A stretch of 64,000 nt of DNA from Spirochaetaceae bacterium (GTDB lineage Bacteria; Spirochaetota; Spirochaetia; SZUA-6; DRHE01), in contig CP070696.1 in the NCBI GenBank assembly GCA_020353535.1, positions 4,328,549 to 4,392,548 of the forward strand, read 5' to 3'. Made by a program: the position numbers and the translations under genes. Of this stretch, positions 8,377 through 18,377 are shown in pieces; positions within the stretch are counted from its first letter, which is position 1; every line of letters begins with the position of its first letter. The notes beneath the pieces were generated by a model that searched no databases, was not told where the DNA came from, and saw only the letters and a list, made by a program, of their open reading frames with translations.

Positions 8377-9564
8377 ATGAACCAAGAGTATCATCAATCC
8401 CTGGAAAACTCGATCCGAGAGATGGAGAGCAAAGGCACCCTAAAGCGCCTGCGCTACCTGCAGAGCCCAATGGACGCACGGGTACGCATGGAGGGCAAGG
8501 GGGAGATCATCATTCTATCCTCGAACAACTACCTCGGCCTCTCCAACCACCCACAGGTGATTCAGGCGGGACGGGAAGCCCTTCAGCACTACGGAGCGGG
8601 CACCGCTTCGGTTCGCTTCATCTGCGGGACCTTTTCGATTCACCGCGAGCTGGAGCAGAAGCTGGCCTCCTTTATGGGCAGCGAAGCCGCCTTGAGCTAT
8701 GTTTCCTGCTGGAATGCCAACACAGGGGCTATTCCCGTGCTGGTCGGCGAAGGGGATGTGATCATCTCCGATGAACTGAACCATGCCAGCATCATCGACG
8801 GCGTGCGCTTGAGCAGGGCCCGGCGACTGATCTACAAACACGCCGATATGGAGGAACTGGAGGAGCGGCTGAAAAGCTGCCAGGATGCCGGCACCCGCCT
8901 GATTGTCACAGACGGGGTGTTCAGCATGGAGGGGGACCTGGCTCCTCTTCAGCGGATCGTGGAACTGGCCCGAGCCTACGATGCCGTGACGCTGGTGGAT
9001 GATTCCCACGGAACCGGAGTTATGGGCAGGGGAGGTCGGGGCGTGGCGGAGCATTTCGGTGTTCTCGGGCAGGTGGATGTGATCACCGGCACCCTGGGTA
9101 AGGCCCTGGGCGGCGCCGCGGGGGGTTTCGTAGCCTCCAGCTCACAGGTCATCGAGCTGCTCACCCAATCCTCCCGCCCTCAGATTTTCTCCAATGCCCT
9201 GCCGGCCACAATCGCAGCCAGCGCCTTGAAGGCGGTGGAGGTACTGGAGGGCAATTCCTCCCTGGTGAAAAAACTCCACGACAACGCCGAGTACCTGCGT
9301 GCAGGACTCCGGGAGCGGGGATTTCATCCCCTCGATGCGCCCTCGGCGATCATCCCGATTCTGGTTGGTGAGACCTCCTTTGCGATCCGCATGAGCGAGA
9401 AACTTCTGGATGAGGGAATCTTCGTCACCGGATTCGGTTATCCCGTCGTTCCCGAGGGCAAGGCCAGACTTAGGGTACAGTCTTCAGCGGCCCTGGAGCG
9501 GGCGGATATAGATCAAGCTCTGGAAGCTTTTTCCAAGGTCGGTACCGAGGTGGGTCTGCTGTAG
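8377..9564 (+). CDS. kbl: Glycine C-acetyltransferase-type alpha-oxoamine synthase
   Basis: This 395-residue PLP enzyme has SSNNYLGLSNHP (48-59), HASIIDGVRLS (136-146), TLVDDSHGTGVMG (205-217) and the PLP lysine K242 in GTLGKALGGAAGG, which match 2-amino-3-ketobutyrate CoA ligase closely. The usual reaction joins glycine and acetyl-CoA, or runs in reverse during threonine breakdown. The partner threonine dehydrogenase (tdh) is not in the window. The gene lies next to the sulfur cluster that contains a second, diverged member of the family. No strong ribosome binding site is visible at the ATG. Confidence 0.88.
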   Translation: MNQEYHQSLENSIREMESKGTLKRLRYLQSPMDARVRMEGKGEIIILSSNNYLGLSNHPQVIQAGREALQHYGAGTASVRFICGTFSIHRELEQKLASFMGSEAALSYVSCWNANTGAIPVLVGEGDVIISDELNHASIIDGVRLSRARRLIYKHADMEELEERLKSCQDAGTRLIVTDGVFSMEGDLAPLQRIVELARAYDAVTLVDDSHGTGVMGRGGRGVAEHFGVLGQVDVITGTLGKALGGAAGGFVASSSQVIELLTQSSRPQIFSNALPATIAASALKAVEVLEGNSSLVKKLHDNAEYLRAGLRERGFHPLDAPSAIIPILVGETSFAIRMSEKLLDEGIFVTGFGYPVVPEGKARLRVQSSAALERADIDQALEAFSKVGTEVGLL

Positions 9565-9602
9565 CAGGCACAAACTTTTTTTCTTTTTATCATGAAAAGC
9601 TA

Positions 9603-9631
9603 TTGCCAAACTACGGCCATACTGATATGAT
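9603..9631 (+). promoter_or_regulatory. trp operon promoter
   Basis: TTGCCA (9603-9608) and TATGAT (9626-9631) are spaced by 17 bases. Transcription should start near 9638, only about six bases before the leader-peptide ATG at 9644. Confidence 0.7.
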
Positions 9632-9643
9632 CCACGTGTTACT

Positions 9644-9715
9644 ATGAATAGAAACATACTAAATGGCATCTGGCCGTGGTGGTCCACCCCCCCTGGACCG
9701 CCCGGAAGCGCCTGA
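9644..9715 (+). CDS. trpL: trp operon leader peptide (Trp-rich)
   Basis: A 23-codon frame encodes a peptide with I-W-P-W-W at residues 9-13 and then a Pro/Gly-rich tail, ending TGA. Three tryptophan codons in four in a leader of this length upstream of trpE are the hallmark of ribosome-mediated attenuation. The tandem codons 12 and 13 (9677-9682) fall within the ascending arm of a pause hairpin: GGTGGTCCA (9678-9686) pairs with TGGACCGCC (9694-9702), with one wobble. No Shine-Dalgarno site precedes the ATG, and the promoter implies a nearly leaderless start. CCTGGA (9692-9697) can alternatively pair with TCCAGG (9728-9733) as an antiterminator stem. Confidence 0.8.
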   Translation: MNRNILNGIWPWWSTPPGPPGSA

Positions 9716-9738
9716 AAGTTCGTATCTTCCAGGCCATT

Positions 9739-9777
9739 GCCGCGGCGGTTCGAGATTTCGGGTCGCCCGGCTTTTTT
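9739..9777 (+). terminator. trp attenuator terminator
   Basis: GCCG-C-GGCG (9739-9747, one bulged C) pairs with CGCCCGGC (9764-9771) and is followed by six T residues (9772-9777). It begins just after the antiterminator strand TCCAGG. Stalling at the leader Trp codons should therefore favour readthrough, and efficient translation should favour termination. Confidence 0.75.
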
Positions 9778-9808
9778 ACCTTTGAGGGTATGAGCTAAAA
9801 AAAGCAGC

Positions 9809-9839
9809 AAGCCATGCGATCCGACGCGTGGCTTTTTTT
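9809..9839 (+). terminator. Second intrinsic terminator before trpE
   Basis: AAGCCATGCG (9809-9818) pairs with CGCGTGGCTT (9825-9834), including one T-G wobble, across a six-base loop. A run of seven T residues follows (9833-9839). It lies 76 bases before the trpE ATG and after the attenuator, giving two terminators in series in the leader. Confidence 0.7.
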
Positions 9840-9914
9840 ATTGTGTACGCCCGGCCCAATAGCGTCCGCGCCAGCGGGATGCAGATACGGGCTCATCACG
9901 TTGCGGAGGTGACG

Positions 9915-11399
9915 ATGACAGTACTACCAAGCCGGAAGGAGTTCAAAGACAAGGCCGGCGAAGGAAACCTGATCCCCATCTACACAGAGGTCTATGCAGA
10001 TCTGGAAACGCCGGTTTCTGCCTACCTCAAACTGAGACGGGGGGAGAACACATTTCTCCTCGAATCCGTGGAGGGCGGAACCCAGATTGGTCGCTACAGT
10101 TTTCTGGGGCGAGATCCGAGCATCATCTTTGAAGCTCGGGGACGCACGGTAACGATCCGCAGGGGATCCCAGAAAATTACGATCCAGAGTGCCGATGCAC
10201 TGCAGGAGTTAAAAGATTTGACCCAAGAGCTCGTTCCAGTAGCGGATCCTGCCCTCCCCCCATTTGCCGGGGGAGCCGTGGGCTACATCGCCTATGATCT
10301 GGTACGGCAGCTGGAGAACCTTCCCGAAACCAATCCGGATGATCTGGTCGTTCCCGACATGCTGTTCATGTTCACGGACACGATCGTGGCCTTCGACAAT
10401 GTCAGCCACAAACTCATTGTGATGCACAACGTGCAGGCCAGGTCAGGGGACAACCTAGATCTGCTCTACGACCAGGCCGTCGGAGTGCTCCAGCAGATCC
10501 TCGCTGATCTGCGACATCCCCTGCCGGAAACTCGAGCACAGGACGGGCGCATCGAGGACGCGGATCGTCTGAACGCCAACTTCGAACGGGAAGATTTTCT
10601 GCGGGCCGTCGAGACCTGCAAACGCTACATCACACAGGGGGATATCATCCAAGCGGTGCTGTCCCAACGGTTGGATACGACCTTCGAGGGGGACGCCTTC
10701 AGCCTCTATCGGGCTCTGCGCATCGTAAATCCTTCGCCCTACATGTTCTATCTGCATTTCGGTGACATTAAGCTGGTGGGGGCCTCCCCCGAAATCCACG
10801 TGCGTTCCTACGGCGGCAACGTCACCATTCGTCCCATCGCCGGCACCCGGCCGCGTGGGGAGAGCGTGGAGGAGGACATGCGATTGGAGAAGGAGCTTCT
10901 GGCGGATGAAAAGGAGCGGGCCGAGCATCTGATGCTGGTCGACCTGGCCCGCAACGATATCGGCAGGGTTTGTCGCTACGGCAGTGTCCGGGTGACCGAG
11001 TATATGGTTGTAGAACGTTACTCCCATGTGATGCACATCGTCAGCGATGTCGAGGGAATACTGGAGGAGGACCGGGATGCCTTCGACTTGATTGCCGCCA
11101 CCTTTCCCGCCGGTACGGTCAGCGGAGCGCCGAAGATTCGGGCCATGGAGATCATCGAGGAGCTGGAACCGACCCGGCGAGGTCCCTACGCGGGGCTGGT
11201 AGGCTACTTCAGCTTCAACGGCAACTTCGACTCCTGCATTACCATCCGCACCATGTTGGTCCACGACGATAAGGTGTCGATACAGGCAGGGGCGGGGATC
11301 GTGGCCGATTCGATTCCGGAGAGGGAATACGAGGAAACCCTGAACAAAGCCAAAGCCCTGTTTCGGGCCATTCAGATGGCCAAAGGAGGTTCCCTATGA
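9915..11399 (+). CDS. trpE: Anthranilate synthase component I
   Basis: The 494-residue protein converts chorismate to anthranilate together with the TrpG glutaminase. The N-terminal feedback region shows [10 protein letters not shown] and GRYSFLG. The C-terminal chorismate domain has [27 protein letters not shown] and [22 protein letters not shown]. The ATG at 9915 is preceded by GGAGG (9905-9909). An open extension upstream to 9828 would run through the terminator stem and is rejected. The stop overlaps the trpG start by four bases (ATGA), which points to translational coupling. Expression should respond to charged tRNA-Trp through the leader. Confidence 0.97.
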   Translation: MTVLPSRKEFKDKAGEGNLIPIYTEVYADLETPVSAYLKLRRGENTFLLESVEGGTQIGRYSFLGRDPSIIFEARGRTVTIRRGSQKITIQSADALQELKDLTQELVPVADPALPPFAGGAVGYIAYDLVRQLENLPETNPDDLVVPDMLFMFTDTIVAFDNVSHKLIVMHNVQARSGDNLDLLYDQAVGVLQQILADLRHPLPETRAQDGRIEDADRLNANFEREDFLRAVETCKRYITQGDIIQAVLSQRLDTTFEGDAFSLYRALRIVNPSPYMFYLHFGDIKLVGASPEIHVRSYGGNVTIRPIAGTRPRGESVEEDMRLEKELLADEKERAEHLMLVDLARNDIGRVCRYGSVRVTEYMVVERYSHVMHIVSDVEGILEEDRDAFDLIAATFPAGTVSGAPKIRAMEIIEELEPTRRGPYAGLVGYFSFNGNFDSCITIRTMLVHDDKVSIQAGAGIVADSIPEREYEETLNKAKALFRAIQMAKGGSL

Positions 11400-12994
11400 T
11401 CCTGATGATCGACAACTACGACAGCTTTACCTACAACCTGGTGCAGTTGTTCGGGGAACTGGGCCAGGAGGTGCGGGTGTACCGCAACGACGCAATCACT
11501 CCCAAAGAGGCGGAGAAGCTGAAGCCCGACTATCTGGTGATCTCCCCGGGACCGTGTACTCCCCAGGAGGCGGGGAACTCGGTGGAGATGATCCGCCATT
11601 TCGCCGGCAAGGTGCCGATTCTTGGCGTTTGTCTGGGACATCAAGCCGTGGGCGCGGCCTTCGGAGCTGAAGTGGTTCAAGCCCCCCGCTTGATGCACGG
11701 CAAGCCCAGCGATATCCTCCACGACTCCCGCACGATCTTCTCCAGCCTGCCCCCCGTGTTTTCAGCGGTACGCTATCACAGCCTGATCGTCGAACCCAAT
11801 AGCCTTCCCGATACCCTGGAGGTGAGCGCGTGGACCGCGGAGGGGGAAGTCATGGCTCTCCGGCACAGGGAATTCGAGGTGGAGGGTGTCCAGTTCCACC
11901 CCGAATCTGTGGCCACCGCCGTAGGACGGCGCATCATCCAGAATTTCCTACAGCGGGTGAAGGAGGGACCGGCGATCGACATGAAACGGGCTGTCGCCAA
12001 GCTGGTGAAGGGGGAGGATCTGAACCGGGGAGAGATGACCACGATCATGCGCATTCTCATGGACGGAGAGGCGACCGCGGCCCAGACCGGGGCTTTTCTC
12101 ACCGCTCTGAGCATCAAGGGCGAAACCGTGGAGGAGATCAGTGCAGCTACGCAGGTGATGCGGGACAAAGCCATCCACGTGCCGATTCCTCCCGGATTCA
12201 AGGTGGTAGACACCTGCGGAACCGGAGGCGACGGCGCCCACACCTTCAACATCTCTACCGCCGCCGCTCTGATCGCCTCCGGTGCCGGCATCCCGATCGC
12301 CAAACACGGAAACCGCTCCGTATCCAGCCGCTGCGGTAGTGCGGATGTGCTCCAGGAGCTGGGAGTGAACACGGGGATCAATGCCGGCAAAATGGCCCAC
12401 TGCATCAACCAGGCGGGAATCGGCTTTCTGTTTGCCCCTACCCTACATAGCGCCATGCGCCACGTGATCGGTCCTCGCAGGGAGATCGGCATCCGCAGCA
12501 TCTTCAACATCCTCGGCCCTCTATCGAATCCCGCTTTCGCCCAAGCCCAGCTGCTCGGCGTGTTCGACAGGAAACTCGTTCCGGTTATGGCGGGGGTCCT
12601 CAGGAACGTGGGCGTCGAACGAGCCCTCGTTGTACACGGGTCGGACGGTTTGGACGAGATCACCCTGACCGGTTCGACCTACGTAGCGGAGCTGAATAAA
12701 GGGAACATCAATGACTGGACCCTCGATCCCACCGAGTTGGGCTTGCAGTTGTGCCCGTCTGAAGAGCTCGCCGGTGGCACGGTTCAGGAAAACGCCCACA
12801 TCCTGACCGAAATTCTAGAGGGAAAGGATACAGGTCCGCGTCGGGATGTCGCCGTGCTCAACGCCGCCGCCGTGATCTACGTGGGTGGAGCTGCCCAGAA
12901 CCTGGTGGAAGCACTCGAGCTGGCCAGGGATTCATTGGCTTCGGGCAAAGCTTTGATCAAGCTCGAGGCTCTGCGGAAACTGAGCAATGCCTGA
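11396..12994 (+). CDS. trpGD: Fused anthranilate synthase component II / anthranilate phosphoribosyltransferase
   Basis: One 532-residue chain carries two activities. Residues 1-190 are a class I glutamine amidotransferase with nucleophile C79 in GVCLGHQ and the H168-E170 pair in FHPES. Residues 196-532 are anthranilate phosphoribosyltransferase with the PRPP loop CGTGGDG (274-280), KHGNRSVSS and the GRxE-type stretch [21 protein letters not shown]. Fusion of G and D is known in enterics and some other lineages. The start overlaps trpE by four bases and the end overlaps trpC by eight, so all three should be co-translated. Confidence 0.96.
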   Translation: MILMIDNYDSFTYNLVQLFGELGQEVRVYRNDAITPKEAEKLKPDYLVISPGPCTPQEAGNSVEMIRHFAGKVPILGVCLGHQAVGAAFGAEVVQAPRLMHGKPSDILHDSRTIFSSLPPVFSAVRYHSLIVEPNSLPDTLEVSAWTAEGEVMALRHREFEVEGVQFHPESVATAVGRRIIQNFLQRVKEGPAIDMKRAVAKLVKGEDLNRGEMTTIMRILMDGEATAAQTGAFLTALSIKGETVEEISAATQVMRDKAIHVPIPPGFKVVDTCGTGGDGAHTFNISTAAALIASGAGIPIAKHGNRSVSSRCGSADVLQELGVNTGINAGKMAHCINQAGIGFLFAPTLHSAMRHVIGPRREIGIRSIFNILGPLSNPAFAQAQLLGVFDRKLVPVMAGVLRNVGVERALVVHGSDGLDEITLTGSTYVAELNKGNINDWTLDPTELGLQLCPSEELAGGTVQENAHILTEILEGKDTGPRRDVAVLNAAAVIYVGGAAQNLVEALELARDSLASGKALIKLEALRKLSNA

Positions 12995-13874
12995 AGCGAT
13001 ATTTGGTACGCGGCAACCGGAACTGCCCTCGATTCTCAAGACCATCCTCGCCGACAAAGCCGCCCGGCTGGAGGCGGACAGGCGTCGGACCGACAAAGTC
13101 GAGCTGGCCAGACTCTGCAGGAACCTGCCTCCACCCCTGGATTTTCGGGGTGCCCTGCACCCGGCGATAAACACTTCGAAACGGAACGGCGGCGCAGCAG
13201 GCACTGGGGGAAAGACCAGCCCTTCAACTGACAGCAGCAATGCCATCATCGCCGAATTCAAACGCCGCTCCCCAAGCCGCGGGCTGATCCGGTCGGACTT
13301 CGATCTGGCGGAGATCCACAACGCCTATACGCGAGGAGGAGCCGCGGCCTATTCGGTTCTCACCGAGGAGGATAATTTCGATGGCTCCCTTGACGATCTG
13401 AAGGTGTTGCGACAGCTGGCCCAGGTACCCCTGCTACGCAAGGATTTCCTCTTCGATTCCTATCAGATCTACGAGAGCCGGGCTTCCGGAGCGGATGCTC
13501 TGTTGTTGATCGTGGCCGCACTTCAGGAACAACGGCTGACCGAGCTGATAGAATTGAGTCGGGAACTCGCCATGGAAGCCCTGGTGGAGGTGCATTCCGC
13601 GGAGGAACTGGATCGCGCTCTGACCTGCGGCGCCCGAATCGTGGGCATCAACAACCGGGATTTGCACAGCTTCCAAGTAGATCTTGATGTCAGTTTGCGG
13701 CTGGCCCGAAGTATTCCAGAGAACATCACCGTAGTGAGCGAGTCCGGCATCCGCGGACCGGAGGATATCCGCCGCCTGCGGGCCGTCGGGATAAGGGCTT
13801 TTCTGGTAGGGGAGCACCTGATGAGCGCGGAAGACCCGGCCGCCGCCCTGCGCCGGCTCAAGGAGGCGCTGTGA
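12987..13874 (+). CDS. trpC: Indole-3-glycerol phosphate synthase
   Basis: The 295-residue TIM barrel closes the indole ring from CdRP. Motifs include [11 protein letters not shown] (89-99), the catalytic lysine in [31 protein letters not shown] and VVSESGI. Residues 59-84 form a Gly/Ser/Thr/Asn-rich insertion between the N-terminal helices and the first barrel strand that ordinary TrpC lacks. It overlaps trpGD by eight and trpF by four bases. Confidence 0.95.
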   Translation: MPEAIFGTRQPELPSILKTILADKAARLEADRRRTDKVELARLCRNLPPPLDFRGALHPAINTSKRNGGAAGTGGKTSPSTDSSNAIIAEFKRRSPSRGLIRSDFDLAEIHNAYTRGGAAAYSVLTEEDNFDGSLDDLKVLRQLAQVPLLRKDFLFDSYQIYESRASGADALLLIVAALQEQRLTELIELSRELAMEALVEVHSAEELDRALTCGARIVGINNRDLHSFQVDLDVSLRLARSIPENITVVSESGIRGPEDIRRLRAVGIRAFLVGEHLMSAEDPAAALRRLKEAL

Positions 13875-14557
13875 AACGGCAGAGTGAGGTACAATCCTTC
13901 GGTACAGCCTCACCATCGCGGGTACGGATCAAGATCTGCGGTCTCACCCGCAGCGAGGATGCCAGTCTGGCCCTGTCCCTGGGCGCCGACTACCTTGGCT
14001 TCATCTTCGCGAAAAGCCCCCGGCAGGTGTCCCCGGAGACGGCGGAGGCAATCGCGCACGCCCTCGAGATCGCAAAATCCGCTGATAGGAGCATCGTGGA
14101 GCGTGTCGGCGTGTTTGTCAACGCGGGCCAAGGATTCATAGAAAGTACGGCACGACAGGCCAGCCTGACCATGCTGCAGCTGCACGGGGATGAAGATCCG
14201 GAGTTCTGCACTCACTTCGAACTGCCCGTGATAAAGGCACTGCGCATCCGCGATCGGGGGATTTTCGAGCTGGTCGACCGCTACAGCACCCCGTATATCC
14301 TCCTGGAACCGTATGTCGGAGGCCGGTACGGCGGTACCGGCGTGCAGGCGAATTGGAAGCTGGCAGCCGAGCTGGTGCTGAACTTTCCGCAACGGCGCTT
14401 CTTCCTGGCGGGCGGTCTGGGAGCGGAAAATGTCCTGGCCGCGATATCGACGGTGCAGCCCTTTGCAGTGGATGCCTCCAGCGCTTTGGAGAGCAGTCCG
14501 GGGGTCAAGGACCGGCAGAAACTGAAAACGTTTATCGAAGCAGTGAGGAACGGATAA
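13871..14557 (+). CDS. trpF: Phosphoribosylanthranilate isomerase
   Basis: The 228-residue barrel performs the Amadori rearrangement of PRA to Cd[13 protein letters not shown] holds the catalytic cysteine, followed by [18 protein letters not shown] and the C-terminal phosphate-binding [11 protein letters not shown] and [14 protein letters not shown]. The likely start is the GTG that overlaps the trpC stop (GTGA). About 16 residues precede the first strand, so a slightly later start cannot be excluded. Confidence 0.95.
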   Translation: MKRQSEVQSFGTASPSRVRIKICGLTRSEDASLALSLGADYLGFIFAKSPRQVSPETAEAIAHALEIAKSADRSIVERVGVFVNAGQGFIESTARQASLTMLQLHGDEDPEFCTHFELPVIKALRIRDRGIFELVDRYSTPYILLEPYVGGRYGGTGVQANWKLAAELVLNFPQRRFFLAGGLGAENVLAAISTVQPFAVDASSALESSPGVKDRQKLKTFIEAVRNG

Positions 14558-15786
14558 TGAAGAAAAGCGAGAATCAACGGGTCGGCTATTTTGGCGATTT
14601 CGGAGGACAGTACGTCCCCGAGATGATAATGCCCGCACTCAGGCAGCTCGAAGCCGAACATCAGTCAGCCCGCAGGGATCCGACGTTTAACGAACAGTAC
14701 GATCACTACCTGGCGGAGTACGACGGCCGGCCTACGCCCCTGACTCTGGCCGCCCGCCTGAGCGAAGCCTGGGGCGGAGCCCGGATCTATCTTAAACGGG
14801 AGGACCTGAATCATACGGGGGCTCACAAGATAAACAACACCATCGGTCAGATTCTCCTGGCCCGGCGCATGGGAAAGACACGGATAATCGCCGAAACCGG
14901 TGCCGGGCAGCACGGGGTGGCCACGGCCACGGTAGCCGCCCTGTTCGGCATGGAGTGTGTGGTCTACATGGGGGAGGAGGATGTGGAGCGGCAATCCCTC
15001 AACGTGTTCCGCATGCGCCTGCTGGGCACCGAAGTGGTTCCGGTGGAAAGCGGTAGCCGCACCTTGAAGGACGCCATCAACGAAGCCTTCCGCGACTGGG
15101 TCACGAACCTGCGCAGCACCCACTATATCTTTGGATCCACCGTGGGACCCCACCCCTACCCCACGATCGTGCGGGATTTCCAACGGGTGATCGGCCGGGA
15201 GGCAAGGAGTCAGATCCTCGAGAGGGAGGGACGACTGCCGGATCTGTGCGTGGCCTGCGTCAACGGCGGCAGCAACGCCATCGGATTGTTTTACGAATTT
15301 CTGGAAGATCGGGAGGTTGGTCTGCTGGGAGTGGAAGCCGCCGGCGACGGCACCGACACACCCCGCCATGCCGCTACCCTGACTCTGGGCACGAAAGGGG
15401 TGTTCCACGGCAGTCATATGTACCTGCTGCAGGATGCGGACGGTCAGGTGCATCCCACGCATTCGATCTCCGCGGGGCTCGACTACCCAGGAGTCGGTCC
15501 GGAACACTGCCATCTGCGCGACTCGGGCCGTGCGCGCTACGAATGCGTCACCGACGCGGAGGCCGTGGCCGCCTTTCAGGAGCTGGCCCGGCTGGAGGGA
15601 ATACTACCGGCTCTGGAAAGCGCCCACGCCCTGGCTCAGGCCCGCAAAGAGGCGGGGGGTATGGGCAGGGATCGAATCATCATCATCAACCTCTCCGGGC
15701 GGGGGGATAAGGATTGCCAGCAGGTGGCGCGCTTTCTGGAATCTCAGCGGCAGTCAGCGGACCGCCAATCAGGAGGTGGAGCGTGA
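14557..15786 (+). CDS. trpB: Tryptophan synthase beta chain
   Basis: The 409-residue PLP enzyme joins indole and serine. It shows [12 protein letters not shown] (11-22), the PLP lysine K91 in [23 protein letters not shown] and the phosphate-binding NGGSNAIG. The ATG shares one base with the trpF stop (TAATG), and GAGGA inside trpF serves as ribosome binding site. A longer open frame upstream is in the wrong frame for trpF and is ignored. The C-terminus extends about ten Ser/Gln/Gly-rich residues past the usual end. Confidence 0.97.
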   Translation: MKKSENQRVGYFGDFGGQYVPEMIMPALRQLEAEHQSARRDPTFNEQYDHYLAEYDGRPTPLTLAARLSEAWGGARIYLKREDLNHTGAHKINNTIGQILLARRMGKTRIIAETGAGQHGVATATVAALFGMECVVYMGEEDVERQSLNVFRMRLLGTEVVPVESGSRTLKDAINEAFRDWVTNLRSTHYIFGSTVGPHPYPTIVRDFQRVIGREARSQILEREGRLPDLCVACVNGGSNAIGLFYEFLEDREVGLLGVEAAGDGTDTPRHAATLTLGTKGVFHGSHMYLLQDADGQVHPTHSISAGLDYPGVGPEHCHLRDSGRARYECVTDAEAVAAFQELARLEGILPALESAHALAQARKEAGGMGRDRIIIINLSGRGDKDCQQVARFLESQRQSADRQSGGGA

Positions 15787-16568
15787 ACCGGCTGAAACAG
15801 AGGATGGAGCAGCTGAAGAAACAGGGTGGGAAGGCCTTCGTGGCCTACATCATGGCCGGAGAGCCCTCCTGGGAAGCGGTGCCGGGAATCATTTTCGCGC
15901 TGGAACGGGTGGGGGTGAGCGCCGTGGAGCTGGGCGTTCCCTTCTCCGATCCCATCGCCGACGGGCCAGTCATCCAGGCCGCAGCCAAGCGGGCCCTGGC
16001 CCGAGGGGTCACCCTAGCGGATATCTTTCAGCACGTGGAAGCCCTGCGGAAGCACACAGACCTTCCGCTGCTGCTCATGGGCTACTGGAACGTATTCCTG
16101 CAGTACGGGAGGGAACGCTGTCTGGAGACGGCCCGATCGGCCGGAGTGGACGGTTTCATCATCGCCGATCTGCCCCCGGAGGCGGATCCGGATTTTTTCG
16201 CCCTGGCCGGCAAGCAGGATCTGTGCACGGTTCTGCTGGCCTCGGAGCTGACCCCGGAAGATCGCCTGCGGCGCATCCTGGCCAGCACCTCGGGTTTCCT
16301 CTACTACGTACCTCAAACGGGGATCACGGGATTGGAGTTGAAGGCGGGGGAGGCTGTGGAGAGCCGCATCCACCTGATCCGTTCGCTGAGTGAGACTCCG
16401 ATCTGCATCGGCATCGGTGTGAAAACACGGGACGATGTGCAAACGCTCACCCGCTACGCCGACGGAGTGATCGTGGGAACCAGGATCGTGGAGTTTATCC
16501 ACCAGCACGCCGGAGAGCCGGACCTGCCTCAGGCAACGGCCCGCTTCGTGGCCGGTCTGATTCCCTGA
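15783..16568 (+). CDS. trpA: Tryptophan synthase alpha chain
   Basis: The 261-residue alpha subunit cleaves indole-3-glycerol phosphate and passes indole to TrpB. The catalytic pair E49 and D60 lies in [25 protein letters not shown] and [10 protein letters not shown] follow, the latter being a family-typical phosphate site. The GTG overlaps the trpB stop by four bases and has AGGAGGTGG just upstream. It is the last gene of the operon. No clear terminator follows, and the next gene appears to have its own promoter. Confidence 0.96.
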   Translation: MNRLKQRMEQLKKQGGKAFVAYIMAGEPSWEAVPGIIFALERVGVSAVELGVPFSDPIADGPVIQAAAKRALARGVTLADIFQHVEALRKHTDLPLLLMGYWNVFLQYGRERCLETARSAGVDGFIIADLPPEADPDFFALAGKQDLCTVLLASELTPEDRLRRILASTSGFLYYVPQTGITGLELKAGEAVESRIHLIRSLSETPICIGIGVKTRDDVQTLTRYADGVIVGTRIVEFIHQHAGEPDLPQATARFVAGLIP

Positions 16569-16570
16569 CC

Positions 16571-16588
16571 TCACAATTGTGATATACT
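16571..16588 (+). promoter_or_regulatory. Palindrome with overlapping -10-like element upstream of the glycosyltransferase-like gene
   Basis: TCACAATTGTGA (16571-16582) is a perfect 12-base palindrome and abuts TATACT (16583-16588), a good -10 box. No convincing -35 box is seen at the right distance. It may be an operator that covers the promoter of the gene starting at 16659. Confidence 0.35.
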
Positions 16589-16658
16589 CGAGTCGCGCGG
16601 CTGCCGATAGGCTAGCCAGAGAAATACCTCATTCGATGTGCCGAAAAGGAGAACCGAA

Positions 16659-17984
16659 ATGGCACAAGCACCGGAATTGCAGAAAGCCTGGGTAGCCACC
16701 GTCGATATGGGACTGGGACACCAGCGGGCCACCAATCCTCTCCGCTATTTGGCCGAGGGAGAGATCATTACGGTTGGAGGTTCCGCCGCCAGCGATGCGG
16801 AAGAGAAGCAGCTCTGGGACCGGATGCGCAAAATGTACGAGTTTCTCTCCAGGGTCCGTAAAACACCGATCATCGGCAAGCCCCTGTTCGGGATGCTCGA
16901 CGCCCTGCAGAGCATCCCCTCGTTCTACCCAATGAGGGATATGTCCGCCCCCTCCTACCAGGTCAAGCTGTTGGGTCGGTTCATCGACCGCGGCCTGTGC
17001 AGAGGCATGATAGAAAAGATCAAGACCAAGCCTCTACCCCTGGTGACCTCCTACCTGGCTCCGGCCATCGCGGCGGACAAGGCGGGCTATAGCCGCATCT
17101 ACTGCATCATCTGCGACGCCGAGATCAGCCGGGCTTGGGTGGCGGAAAACCCGCGTAAAAGCCGCATCCACTACCTGGCGCCCTGCGGGCGAGCGGTGAT
17201 GCGCCTGAAGAGCTACGGCGTGCCGGACGAGCGCATCTTTCTGACAGGCTTCCCCTTCTCCCTGGAGGTCCTGGGAAACGCCAACCTGGATACACTGCGC
17301 GCCGATACAGCTCAGCGCCTGTTTTACCTCGATCCCAACGACCGCTTTTGGCCCCTCCATGGCCGCAACGTCGTGCATTTCCTCGGTAAGGGCAACTGCC
17401 GCTTCAAGAAGGACCGCCGTTTAACCATCACCTATGCTGTAGGAGGAGCCGGAGCCCAGAAGGAGTTCGGTTCAGCGATCACCAAGAGCCTGCGGGACAA
17501 GCTCAAAGCCGGTGAGGTCGCCCTCAACCTGATCGCCGGAGTTCGGGAGGAGGTTCACCACTACTTCCAGCAGGTCAAAGAGGAGCTTCTCCCCGGCTGT
17601 CCCTACGTTCGGATAATCTACAGCCCCCTCAAAGATGAATATTTCCAGTTGTTCGGGCAGGCGATCCGCAGCACGGACATCCTCTGGACCAAACCGAGCG
17701 AGCTGAGCTTCTACTGCGGTTTGGGAATCCCCATTATCATGTCCCCGTCGATCGGAGCCCAGGAGGTGTTCAACCGCCGCTGGCTTCTGGAAATCCAGGC
17801 AGGGATCGCCCAGGAGGATCCCGAGTACACGGCGGAATGGCTGTTCGATCTGTGGCAGGAGGGCCGCCTGGCCGAAAGCGCCTGGGACGGCTTCCTCAAG
17901 GCCCGCAAATACGGCACCTATAAGATCCAGGAGATCCTGGAAACGGGTACCATGGCCCGGGAGACCAGCCCCCTCAAGCGCTGA
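16659..17984 (+). CDS. Glycosyltransferase-like (GT-B fold, GT28-like) protein
   Basis: The 441-residue protein starts ATVDMGLGHQRATNPLRYLAEG, which resembles the glycine-rich first loop of MurG and diacylglycerol glucosyltransferases, in which 'GxGHxxA' contacts donor or acceptor. Further on are YLAPCGRAVMRLKSYGVPDERIFLTGFPF and TKPSELSFYCGLGIPIIMSP, matching the family's C-terminal donor site where a conserved 'KPSELSFY' loop precedes a proline. No membrane span or signal peptide is evident. The ATG at 16659 has AAGGAG six bases upstream. Exact sugar and acceptor are unknown. A role in glycolipid or envelope synthesis is inference. Confidence 0.6.
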   Translation: MAQAPELQKAWVATVDMGLGHQRATNPLRYLAEGEIITVGGSAASDAEEKQLWDRMRKMYEFLSRVRKTPIIGKPLFGMLDALQSIPSFYPMRDMSAPSYQVKLLGRFIDRGLCRGMIEKIKTKPLPLVTSYLAPAIAADKAGYSRIYCIICDAEISRAWVAENPRKSRIHYLAPCGRAVMRLKSYGVPDERIFLTGFPFSLEVLGNANLDTLRADTAQRLFYLDPNDRFWPLHGRNVVHFLGKGNCRFKKDRRLTITYAVGGAGAQKEFGSAITKSLRDKLKAGEVALNLIAGVREEVHHYFQQVKEELLPGCPYVRIIYSPLKDEYFQLFGQAIRSTDILWTKPSELSFYCGLGIPIIMSPSIGAQEVFNRRWLLEIQAGIAQEDPEYTAEWLFDLWQEGRLAESAWDGFLKARKYGTYKIQEILETGTMARETSPLKR

Positions 17985-18053
17985 TCTCAAACACGCAGCA
18001 TCGGCCGCACCCAGGTCAGAAGATCGCGGGATGGTTCCACCCCCCTACAAGAT

Positions 18054-18377
18054 TCAGCAGCCGGTGGCAATTGCCAGGGCGCGGCAAACAGCTTTCATTT
18101 TCTTCGGCGAGACCTCAGCAAGGCGGCGGCGCAGCCTTGATTTCTCTACCGTTTGAACGTGATCGAGGTTTACGGCGCAGTCGTGCTTCAAGCCTTCATC
18201 GATGCCGACTATCACCTCGCTTGGGGCACCATGAATCGTTGATGTAATCGGGGCTACCATGACCGTGTGCAGCAGCTCGATCACCTCCTGCCGTGTCAGG
18301 ACTAAAACCGGTCGTAATTTGTCAGGTTTTGCGAAGGCAAAGTGCCAGATTTCGCCGCGCTTCACTCGCCGGGCCAT
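18054..18377 (-). CDS. MazF/PemK-type toxin
   Basis: The 107-residue protein has the CcdB/PemK fold signature: RRVKRGEIWHFAFAKPDKLRPVLVLTRQ at the N-terminus, then VAPITSTIHGAPSEV and a hydrophobic VNLDHVQTVEKSRL. This family cleaves RNA in a sequence-specific way. Its ATG overlaps the end of the upstream RHH antitoxin gene by 16 bases, as expected for a co-translated type II toxin-antitoxin pair. Confidence 0.88.
   Translation of the reverse strand: MARRVKRGEIWHFAFAKPDKLRPVLVLTRQEVIELLHTVMVAPITSTIHGAPSEVIVGIDEGLKHDCAVNLDHVQTVEKSRLRRRLAEVSPKKMKAVCRALAIATGC

Noticed and set aside
9565-9914. T-box or riboswitch in the trp leader
   Set aside because: No T-box motif or aptamer pattern was seen, while a Trp-rich leader peptide and an attenuator explain the region.
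9828-9914. Longer trpE starting at 9828
   Set aside because: It would read through the terminator stem, and the ATG at 9915 has a GGAGG site.
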